Assembly: GCF_019320115.1 (NCBI RefSeq)
Contig: NC_089594.1
Coordinates: forward strand, 20,482,055-20,546,054
Origin: Miscanthus floridulus
Lineage: Eukaryota; Streptophyta; Magnoliopsida; Poales; Poaceae
DNA: 64,000 bases
Reading direction: 5' to 3'
The notes below the pieces were generated by a model, which saw nothing but the letters and a program-made list of their open reading frames with translations, was not told the origin of the DNA and made no database searches. The translations under genes were made by a program, and so were the position numbers. This document shows, one piece after another, positions 55,202-64,000 of this stretch. Position 1 is the stretch's first letter; every line of letters starts with the position of its first letter.

Positions 55202-58200
55202 ATGGCGTCTGCAGCCGCCGGTGAGGCGTCCACCTCGGAGCCCGCGGCGAGGGAGAAGCCCATCGTCGTCCGGGTCAAGCGCAAGCCCTCGCAGAGCCGT
55301 CCGGACGCTTTCTGTGAGCTCCCTTCTTTTCCTTTCTCAATGCCCCGCCCACTTTCCCCTTGAATGTTTCCACTCAATACAAGGACTGCTTTGATTTTTT
55401 TTCTGCTCTGTTATCAGGGCTAGAGATTAATGAGAGGCCGTCGAAGAAGGCGATGCTCGATTTCTCCCGCCTATCCATCTCCGAACCCTCATCGTCCTCC
55501 TCTGCCAGGGCCAAAGGTACACGAGCCAAAAAAAAAAGATGTGACCTGTCACTGATACTAAAGGATGGTTCGTTCCGTACATTGTCAGTAACTTGCTCAT
55601 GCGAAATTACCCCGGAAAGAATGCAAGATTGTCCTGTCTGCTCGATGCCATGATACTTGCCCATACGAATTTGTCACCACACCTTGCATCGATACTATGC
55701 CTGATAACTGATATGATACCAAATTCAGCTCATTGGGACGAACAATTATAGACTACAATTGGGGAAAAAAAACATAGTAGTGCCACCTTCACCTGCAAAT
55801 TGATTTACTTGCTCCCCGTGCCCACAGCTTCAGAGGAACCACGAGTTAAGAAGCTTCTTGTCCAACACATCGAGACCGTACACCATTCTGAAGCTGTTGA
55901 AGATGTTTTACATTCTCTTCTGGTAATATAGCTTTCCTTGTCGTTTGTCCGTTTCTTATTTATTTCTTGTTATATGCTGGATTAGCATCCATATTCGGCA
56001 TTTGGCATGGCATAGCTGTTTCTTAGTCTATGGTTAGATTTCTGCTCATGTTTCATTTCTCCTATGTGTTCAGTGATGCTACCGCGTCATTGGACTTGTT
56101 CCTTAATTTGTTTCTCTGTGGATTCTATATAAATCATATGTAATCTTTAAGCAGCATCTTTAATGCATTTCTGGAGTTTAAATGCTGCAACTGAACAGCT
56201 TCTTTGAAATATAAAAGAATGTTGTCGTTCGTACCTTCACTATCCATCATCATTTTAATGGGAAGCAGAAGTTTGTTTCTGTTATGCACTCAAACATGGT
56301 TACACAACGGATGGGCATTACTTGTTCCATATGTCAGATGCATAACGCTTATGTAGTTATATCTAAACAACTCCATTTGTTTCTGCAGCTTCCTTACTCA
56401 AATGCCAAGGAGATAAAGAGCAAGACAAAGGAGTGGAATGACAAAATCAAGCAAGACAATGTAAGCGAAACTGACGCTGTGTACTGCATTATTTTTTGTC
56501 TTCACTGGTTCCCACGAGGATTATGTAATAATTAAACCTTTTAATTTTCTCCTGGAACTTTGTTGGCACTAACATTTACTATCAGGAAAATAGTGTTTTT
56601 CATATTTATAGCTGTTGAAATGAATTTAGTTGGTTAAATACTAAAGTGGACCCTCTCTGTGTGGACAGAAACCAGAGCAGCTACGATCAGCAGCCAGACA
56701 GAGGCATGAGGTACACATCATATTATTCTGAGTTTCTCACTGCAGCCAATTCCTTCTTCTCAAGTTTCTGCAAGTACTAAGGGGATAATGAATTTGATAT
56801 TTGGTGCATATCGTGAAATGGCTGTAACACAAGCATAGAATTAACTATAGGAGGAAACTAAGGGTTTGTGTAATTTGCTATGCAGATTTTAAGTACATCA
56901 TTCACCAATAACCATTTTTAACTTGCAAAGCATTTCCCTATTCTATTTCATCAGGGTTAAATTGTGTTTTCTATTATGTACTTTGTTCCACATAGTCTAG
57001 TATTAAGTTTGTTTCACATACTCTTATTGGTGCATAATTTATTGACTAGTTCAGAAGTGCTCCCACAATAATGATTTAGTATGGATTTTTTAAGTGCTTA
57101 TACATCATTGCTACATTCTAGTTTGAATTTTGTATGTCACACCTGCGAGTATGTGTGAATTGGTTTTAGCTCCACACCACAGATTTATCCATGTTGAGCC
57201 TGCTTGCAGCATAATCTTGTGGGAGCAACCAGGTTAACCAATCTATGCTAACAGTGTTGCATCCCAATTCCCAAATACGGTTATTGGTTGAGAGTTAGAT
57301 TCTGGGAACATTCCCTTGCCACAAGCACATGGAAAGCTAGATATGCAGATTTAGCTAGTCAAAGGATTATTTACATGCTAAATTAACTCTTGCATGGTCT
57401 ACATTACAAAACCTGGAGTCCGGGTAGTGTGTATATTGATCATAGTTCCGCTAGGCGCTCGCCTAGGTGCGACTAGGCGCGACTAGGCTCTAGTCGGAGG
57501 GTGTCCGCCTCGCCTATGGGGGTAGGCGGACCCCTAGGCGGCAGCGGCTCGTCGGCGGCGGCGGTGGTGGTGGAGGAGCGCCTGGCGGAGGTCGTCGGTG
57601 GGGGAGGAGGAGCTGCGAGTGGCGGCGGGCGCTCGCGCGGGCTTGCGCGGGCGGCCGGCGCTCGGGCGGGCGCAGGCGCGGGCGGCGGCGGTGTGGGAGG
57701 AGGCGTGGATAAGGTGCGCTGGGCCGTTTTTAACGGTGGATAAGGTGGGTTGGGCCGTTTTTATGGGCCTTTCTTCTCTTTTCTCCCTGTTCCATGACCA
57801 TTGGTCTTCTATTTTTTCTTTTCTTTTAAGTACTTAAGTATGTATTAATAAATTTAAGCATGTATTGGAAAACGCCTAGGAAAACGCCTAGGAACGCCTA
57901 GGCGCGATTAATCCCGCCTAGGCGCTAGGCTGAGGGTCAACGCCTAGATTCCGCCCAGCGCCTAGCTGAACTTTGATATTGATGGATGGCACTGGACCCT
58001 ATTTGTGTTAATGTTTAAAATAATGTGGTGGTCAGGTTCTTTAGGAGCGATGTATTTGATTGTTGCAAGTGAGCAGGTTTGGTCCATTACGAAATATAGC
58101 TAGTTTTCAGGAGTTGCTATAGCATGTGCCTTGTAGTGTTAGATTGTGTATTAGGATTTCATGAGGGACAGGGAACTGCTATTCCCTAAGTATCCTGAGA

Positions 58201-59318
58201 CTAGAAAACTGTGATAGTAATTTATTTTTAAATCTTTTGTAAATTCCATAGTGTTCTTTTTCATTCAATCTTATTCATGGTTTTGTTCATTGACCATGTA
58301 TAGGATATGGGAAGAAATGCTCGCTTTGCACAAATATGGAAGAGTCGAAAAGGAGAAAAGAATGATGCTGATGACTCGTTGAGAGAAATATGCCATCTTT
58401 ATGATGCTGTCCAAGTAGATCCCGATGATGAGAAGCATCCAGCAGAACCATGGCAAGTCTTGATTTCTGACAATTTATCAGACCATTTGGAATTTAGAGT
58501 TGTATTGTTGCATGTTTCCTTACAATATTCTCTGCAGGATTACATCTTTCGAAGAGGGTGCTGTTCTATGCAACTTTCTTCCACTTATACGGGAGTACTT
58601 GCCATCAACTGCAGAGGAAATTGAGGTGGATATAATTTCGTTGGCACAATCAGAAGGTATTGAAGCTTCTTGCCTTGAGATGCTCTCAACAATAATGGAA
58701 GGGTTCTTGGCACTTTCTTTATTAACTGTAATAGAAAGTGATTTCAAACTCTAGTATTAGTACTAGCGGCCAAGTAGTAACAATGAGCAGTTTAGCTCCA
58801 GCATTAGTTTTGAGTTTTGACGAGTCTAAATTTGCTGTTTAGCAGATTCTGAAGTTTATGATATCTATACTGTCAAGGAGGTGGATGATACAAACATGGA
58901 GGCCACGTCAGCAGCTTCATATCCAAGGTGGATAATAAACATGAATCACATGTGTTTTATTCAATTCAGCTCATGTGAGAGTGTCTTCTTAACAAGTGGT
59001 CTTGTTACATAAGGTTACAAGTGGATGATGGAGAAGATGAATGCTATGAAGATTGTCCGTATGACACAGATGATTCAAATGGTAATCATACCATCATTAT
59101 TTTTCTTTAACTAATCAGTGAGATCCATAGCTACTTGGATTAGCTGAAGCTCTTTCAACATCGAATATGCAGCCGAAGACAATCCGCTTTTCGATTATCC
59201 TGATGATTTTTCTGAGGACGAGGATGATGGTAGCAACGACGAGGATCCTTTTGGAGACAAAGAAGGTTCTGACTTCGACTACGAGAAGGAAGAAGTAGAG
59301 GTGGAAGAGAATGAGTAA
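55202..59318 (+). CDS. RDM4: RDM4/DMS4/IWR1-type RNA polymerase assembly/import factor
   Basis: The plant protein aids nuclear import of RNA polymerase II and also acts in RNA-directed DNA methylation (Pol IV/V). Ten coding exons: 55202-55313, 55418-55516, 55828-55922, 56389-56460, 56669-56710, 58304-58452, 58538-58656, 58846-58927, 59014-59081, 59173-59318; 984 nt, 327 aa, all phases agree. Visible: early [10 protein letters not shown] and [17 protein letters not shown] (exons 1-2); middle [21 protein letters not shown]; Iwr1 domain from YDIYTVKEV (residue about 233) to [10 protein letters not shown]; acidic tail to ENE. Intron 6 uses GC-AG (GCAAGT at 58453). Intron 5 (1.6 kb) carries a 537-bp insertion. 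The ATG at 55202 is the first in a GC-rich leader and gives the family N terminus. The frame is complete and appears functional. Confidence 0.93.
57440..57976. mobile_element. GC-rich insertion in RDM4 intron 5 (537 bp)
   Basis: Inverted ends TCATAGTTCCGCTAGGCGCT and AGCGCCTAGCTGAACTTTGA (two mismatches) with a 6-bp duplication TATTGA (57434-57439, 57977-57982). The interior is filled with GCCTAGGCGC words near both ends and a (G/C)GGCGG-rich core. It resembles the widespread CTAGGCG plant repeat; superfamily not assigned. Confidence 0.6.
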
Positions 59319-59824
59319 TGCTGAAGGGAAGTTGTGATGAAATGTGCGGTTGTAGATGTAGGGGACTAGCCTGTCAGCTGAAGGTAATGTTTGACGATGA
59401 GATAGGTTCGGAGCTGACTGATGAATGTTTGTGTTGCTTGTGCTGACTAAGAAATGGACTTTGTCTCGACGTTGTGTACCAGTTAGCATTGCGCATCATG
59501 TGCATTGCCCGGAGGAAGAATTAAAAAAATATTAGGAAGTGTCACATAGACACAGGCGAATCTTATGTGTTCTTGCTTTATAAATATTATATATGTTTTT
59601 AACAAAGAATATCAATTTTTTTTACTGTCAGGGGGCGGGGATGGCTCCCCACCTGATTTTCATCGATCTAGTCCCCTTGTAGGGGGCATCTTGTTTAAAG
59701 TACATCATCAGTGATTGACATATGGAAACTAAGTATTGACACCATGCATTTGCTACTGCACGGTCCTTTTTTGCGCAGCCTCATCGCCCACAGTTTGGCA
59801 TCCGCTGTTATCGGTAGGACTGTG

Positions 59825-60202
59825 CTAAATTGTGGCTGCCTCCTCTCTGAATACAAGCCCATTTCGTCGCTTCCAGAGGTGCCAGTAGCATAGGGCCACA
59901 AAGGTACTGAAATGCTGTTTTGGAAAGCTTTGAGGACATTGAATGTTTTTTTTTAGCATCTGAGGACATTGAACGTTGATCATGCGTTCAGCAAGTGATG
60001 GTTGATTTGTTTGGAACCCAAGCCGTTGCCAGAACTGTTGAGCAAACGGGCAATCAAAGACAATGTGTTCACCTGTTTCATCCTCAAGGCTGCAGGCTTC
60101 ACAGATTGAGCTGTCCACAATTGTCTTGCGGCAAAGGTTTACTCTACATTGCACCCTTCCATGAATTAGAAGCCAGACATAATTGAACTCTTGGAGGAGC
60201 AC
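59825..60202 (-). pseudogene. LINE zf-RVT domain
   Basis: VWLLIHGRVQCRVNL, CEACSLEDETGEHIVFDC (C-x2-C-x8-H-x4-C) and WHLWKRRNGLVF identify the C-terminal zinc-binding domain of LINE ORF2. A duplicated word (NVQCPQMLKK / NIQCPQSFPK) marks a small internal tandem duplication. Confidence 0.85.
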
Positions 60203-60463
60203 GACTATTCCATATGAACTTGGCAGCAGGGTGTGGTGGTGTCGTTCAAGATTGTAGCAGGCGGTACAAGCTATCTGAATCTAACCTTCCTTGCAAGGCA
60301 GAAAGGACCCTGACGCTTGTCTATGTTGTTGTTGAGGCTAACCATGCTTACAATATGTCTCAGTTTGAGCCAGCTCGGTGTTCGCTTATGCAGATAACCT
60401 TGGTACCATGAAGCTTGGAGAATCCACTCCCACCGCAACTACTTGCGCCACAGAGAATTTTCG

Positions 60464-60576
60464 CCCTGTTCGCTTGGGCTTGTTTGGCTGATAAGCCATA
60501 GCTGAAAGTACTGTTCACTGATTTGGTGTGAGAGAAAATTACTATTCGTTGGCTGAAAAAGTACGGCTTATAAGCC
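60464..60576. mobile_element. hAT-like MITE in the LINE
   Basis: CCCTGTTCGCTTGG, GGCTTGTTTGGCTGATAAGCC, TGTGAGAGAAAA, GTTGGCTGAAAAAGTACGGC and TTATAAGCC are the ordered words of a common grass MITE. The right end lacks the expected AAGCGAACAGGG, so it is truncated. Confidence 0.7.
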
Positions 60577-61145
60577 TATCGGCCAGTGCATCCTCATTTT
60601 GCCGAGCATCGTACCAAAAGGAAGTATCCCGTCCATCCCCAACATCAACCACAGTGATGGCCTGGTAGAGTGGCAGCAGAGATCGTAGCATGTTCCAGTG
60701 CTCACCAAAGAGTTCCCCCTCTAAGGTTGCCAAGAAGGCGTGTTTCCTTAACCATTCAGCCCATGCTAACTCAGAGGAGCAGTGAAGGCGGTGCAGAAGC
60801 TTCACCAGTAAGCAAACATTTTGTAGGCAGAGGTTTTCGATGCCCAGCCCACCCTGGTCTTTGGAAGGGCATACCCGTTCCCAGGCGATCAAACTCTGAG
60901 CAGGACAAGCAGTATTGTCCCCATTCCAAAGGAAGGAGCGGCGGCGGCGATCCATCTTGTGTAGCACGGTCACCAGGATAGATAGAGCACTCATAGCATA
61001 TACCAACTGAGAGTCCAACACAGAGTTAACTAGGATCGCCCGTCCCATGGAGTTGAGCAGGGCCGCTAGAATTGTGTGCAATCCATCTCAATTGACCGTA
61101 TCAAAATCCTTTGCGAAGGCCAATTTTATAACAAGGGCAGAAACT
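60577..61145 (-). pseudogene. LINE reverse transcriptase with internal deletion
   Basis: The minus strand begins VIKLAFAKDFDTVN (RT motif A, D-x3-F-D). A stop follows, then within ten residues it joins LNSMGRAILVNSVLDSQLVYAMSAL, a segment that normally follows the palm domain. Motifs B and C (the YADD box) are therefore missing. The rest, with SFLWNGD and GGLGIENL, is the usual post-RT region. Confidence 0.85.
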
Positions 61146-61150
61146 TTCCT

Positions 61151-62570
61151 CTGAAGGCAGAAAGAATATCGATTTATATAAATTTCTTTGGAAATGATTT
61201 ACTTACATCCCTAGCGGCTCATGATGTGTTGTGGAAAGGCTCTAGGCCTTCGTGCCTTTCATGAACAAGGGTTTACAGACCCGGGTGTAGCAAGCAGAGT
61301 TTAGTCACGGCCCATCAACTACTGGGCCACAGGCTCACCGCCTACCAGCATTCCGGACCCAGTGATTGACGCCGGCAAAGGAAGAACAGCCAGAACAACA
61401 GAAACGGGGAAGAACAACAGAAAAAATAGAGCGGCTCCGCCGCGAGTCGAGACTCTGCGACGCGGCCGCAGAAAGAAGAGGACTAGCTCTACGCAATCCC
61501 GCTATCCTGGCGGCATCGTTGACTCCGATCTCCGGTAAATTGGTATCATCTTTTGATCTTCTCGCTGTCTCCTTCGTATTCTGGTCGAGATTGTTTGATC
61601 CCATCTCTTGATTCGGTTCCACGATGACCATCTCGCGTCAGTAAGGTCGGCTGCTTTTGTCCGGGCAAGAATTTGCAGCTTTCTTTATCCAATCCAGAAA
61701 AACCTAGCTCTTAATCTTAGCAGTGTGGGGGCTTGGCCCTAGACTTTTTGTTTCTTTATCTTGTAGCAAGTAAGAAAAAAAAATAACTTTTGACGTAATG
61801 TCAAAGGCATTTGTTCGAAGTATCTATCCCTTTAGTGATTTGGAGTCCGGAGATGCTTTGATACCTATCCTTCTTTACGATACTAGGTAGCGTGTTCGTG
61901 CGTTGCTACATAATAGCTAATAATTTATACTAAAAACATATGGATCGCACGATAAGATAATAATACTGTAAAAATTAAATATCAACGTTAAAATGGCAGT
62001 TAATCCAAAAGGCAAAGTTTATGAAATTAACAGTCACGGAGAGCGCGGCGCCACAGGCTTACAAACTCTACTATATAGACCTTTCCGTGATACGTCTAAG
62101 ATAATGTTTTATATAGGCAGAAAGAAATCTCCGATATTCATTTCTGACTGCACATGCGCGGTCTCGCTCAGTTTTGCAAAGCAATGTCATGACCACATCA
62201 GGATGACGTCATTAGTCTCCTTTTTCCTATTGTGAAATAAAAACCAAATACAAAAATACATATATATACGCCACAATTCTTCTTAGCCGTTCATTACGAT
62301 CTGTGGCCGAGGAATACCCAATCCATGCCCCTTTCATTCATGGACCAGGACCACCGTGGACCACAGACCAGCAGCACTTCTAATATAAACCACGGCTTAT
62401 GAGCCAAGTTCACAGCATAGCTCTGTCCCTTTGACGATCATCATCAAGATTCAAGATCATGAGTTCAAAATTTCTTTAGGTCCAATGTACAAAATAGATA
62501 TAGATACATCAGATAGACTCTAACGAGATCCAGCAACATGTGATCTCGTGCATGGTGGCCTCTAGGAACA
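61151..62570. other. Intergenic, no supported gene
   Basis: A GC-rich stretch at 61340-61540 followed by GATCTCCGGTAAATTGG (donor-like), TTCCACGATGACC and a second donor-like GTAAGG (61641) could be the 5' end of a decayed gene, but no family is visible. TATAAACC near 62392 is a lone TATA-like word. Confidence 0.3.
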
Positions 62571-64000
62571 GTGAAATTTTCGTATTTTGGTCTCTTTTGA
62601 AAATAATTTTTAGAAAAATACCAACGTCAAAACATTTTCTGAAAATAGACCATTTTTAGGCGTCTTAGCACATGACGCCGAGATATGAGGCTCGGCGTCG
62701 TGTCACTCGACGCCGAGGTACTGCCACGTCACGGAAGACCGGGGTCGTCGTCGACACGTTGGCGCGTGGGTCCGAGACGTCGGCGTCGTGTCAGCCGTCG
62801 CCAAGTACCCAACCTCGGCGCGGTCGGACCGAGCGCCGAGCTCTGGCCCCATCCGGAGCGCGGCCCAGGCGGCCCAACAAAGCACGGTGGCCCAGCAGCT
62901 CGGCGTTGGGTCACTTAACGCCGAGCCTCCAGACCTCGGCGTGACCCGACTCAACGCCGAGGTCTGGACCCTTTAAGCCGAGGCCCCTTCTTCTTCTTCC
63001 CTCCCCTCCTCCATTCCCCCACGGCTCCCAAATCCCCCACGGCCCCCACGAAACTCTAACCTCCAAAATCGACCCCCGGTGCCCGGATCTTGTCTCCCGA
63101 AGCTTCCTCGAGGTAATGGTCCCTCCCCTCCTCCATTCTATCCGCGTAGATGTGCTTACATTGTCCCTAATCATTTGGAATCATGGTTGTTTGGTGATTT
63201 GGTATATTTGTGTTTGCATTTGCAAAATGTATGGCTTAGGATCATTGAGTGCATTGTTGTTTAACTGATTTATGTGATGAACATGTTAGGTTAGTTTGGT
63301 TTCTAGTTATTTTGGTCATTAGGGTTATTTGTTTATTGTAGGTGTCATTAGGGTTAGTTATTTGTTGGTCATTAGGGTTACTATGTATTTTATTTATTTG
63401 TTGGTCATTACATTTCAATTTGTTATGATCAAGGCGTTTTGCCAAGGTACTCCTCTTTCCCCTCTTTCAATTCATTCATTTAGATTCGTTTGTTTTTGAA
63501 CTTGGCATTATAGGTTTGGTTCATGTTCATGTCATTCATGCAATGTATGGTGGTTCAAATGATTGAATGACCCAAATGTATGGTTGTTGGTGTTGTTGTT
63601 GTTGTATATGTTATGGTTTATAATCATTGAGTTAAATTTTGTGTTTGTTGGGATTCAAATTTGTTTAGGGTTTGTAATGAAAAGCTTATTTGGGAGGTAT
63701 GGTGATGTAGTGTTAGTACCTTTACATTCGTTGCAAGGTACTTTGGATTGATTTTTTTTCTACGTAATGTTAGGATGCCAAGGCGTGGTAAAGCTCGTAT
63801 TCCAAGGTAATCCCAATGTTTATTCATTATCTGTGCAACAAATAGAAAACCCTAGGTTTAGGTTTGGTTCTCCGTTAATATGACTAAATTCTTTCAATTG
63901 TAGCTATGGTCGCCAGAGGGCAAATCCCTACGACCTAAAGCCTCTCCCTGAAGGTGTTCCTCGACCAATGTGCTTTTGTGGTGATCCTTGCAAGGTAGAC
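62571..64000 (+). mobile_element. Gene-bearing Mutator-like element, 5' part (MULE B)
   Basis: Starts GTGAAATTTTCGTATTTTGGTC, then follows the order of the MULE A end: AAAACATTTTCTGAAAATAGACC, TTTTTAGGCGTCTTAG, CATGACGCCGAG, CACGTCACGG and CGTCGTGTCAGCC. The similarity covers about 270 bp. The element runs past the window end, so its right terminus and target duplication cannot be seen. Unlike MULE A, it continues into a spliced gene rather than captured fragments. Confidence 0.75.
63774..64000 (+). CDS. GRF-type zinc-finger protein of MULE B (5' part)
   Basis: Exon 63774-63806 starts with ATG at 63775 and encodes MPRRGKARIP; the next exon begins at 63904 and joins in phase to YGRQRANPYDLKPLPEGVPR and then PMCFCGDPCK at the window edge. 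C-x-C-G-x2-C is the start of a GRF-type zinc finger. A non-coding leader exon with a donor at about 63115 probably lies upstream. Similar short GRF-like proteins are frequent in grass genomes as repetitive genes; I infer this one is transposon-encoded. The frame stops at the window end, so nothing can be said about the rest. Confidence 0.6.

Larger units (their letters stand above)
59612..61150 (-). mobile_element. Internally deleted LINE, minus strand
   Basis: 3' tail at the T9 run (59612-59620). ORF2 pieces follow on minus: zf-RVT (59825-60202) and RT (60577-61145). It is interrupted by a MITE at 60464-60576 and truncated beyond about 61150. The position directly downstream of RDM4 may place it in or near that gene's terminator region. 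Confidence 0.75.

Noticed and set aside
57501..57837. Gly/Ala-rich frames in RDM4 intron 5
   Set aside because: Low-complexity GC-rich sequence of the inserted repeat, inside a well-supported intron.

Overview
The window is nuclear DNA of a grass, most likely a panicoid (sorghum/sugarcane/maize group). The reasons are spliced plant genes, a CACTA family with TTTGCCGAGTG subterminal repeats, a chromovirus-type Ty3/gypsy element with 3-kb LTRs, grass-type LINE tails, and Tourist- and hAT-like MITEs. No species can be named from sequence alone. Only two host genes look functional: an NBS-LRR immune receptor (8248-11254, perhaps with a first exon at 1-90) and an RDM4/DMS4/IWR1-type gene (55202-59318, ten coding exons, 327 aa). 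Nearly everything else is transposons, often nested, plus gene fragments.

Layout. 1-8247: a possible 5' NLR exon, then what would be an 8-kb intron holding a gag-only LINE derivative, a 320-bp SINE with a 9-bp target-site duplication, a 1.75-kb non-autonomous CACTA element and a 345-bp tandem duplication. 8248-11254: NLR body. 11304-12351: a perfect fold-back Mutator-like element 50 bp after the NLR stop codon. 12517-17960: a rearranged block flanked by identical 86-bp direct repeats, holding a Transposase_28 gene between two LTRs in opposite orientation. 18-22.6 kb: low-complexity, repeat-rich, unclassified retroelement-like DNA. 22.6-24.2 kb: a diverged duplicate of part of the RDM4 locus. 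24.4-24.8 kb: an F-box/FBD remnant.

24.9-45.9 kb: a large autonomous-type CACTA element (TNP2-like transposase with Transposase_21, DUF4218 and DUF4216 parts, then a Transposase_24/TnpA-like gene). A 12.2-kb Ty3/gypsy element (29801-42024, target-site duplication GTCGG) splits its transposase. 46.5-46.9 kb: a second copy of the 320-bp SINE. 47.7-47.9 kb: an ARM-repeat fragment. 47996-53624: triple nesting, with an old inverted-repeat element holding a LINE, which holds a 4.1-kb Mutator-like element that has captured a DUF569 gene. 53.6-54.9 kb: the RDM4 upstream region with a Tourist MITE (itself carrying a SINE) and a hAT-like MITE. 55.2-59.3 kb: RDM4. 59.6-61.15 kb: an internally deleted LINE. 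62571 to the window end: the start of a second Mutator-like element that shares its ends with the first one and carries a spliced gene beginning a GRF-type zinc-finger protein.

The strongest leads are (i) the Mutator-like family seen both as a gene-capturing member and as a gene-bearing member, (ii) the inverted-LTR Transposase_28 block with its repair-like junction, (iii) a 200-nt hairpin in the CACTA leader that resembles a small-RNA precursor, and (iv) a partial RDM4-locus duplication that preserves the empty sites of later insertions. All identities come from motif recognition by eye; no database search was run.
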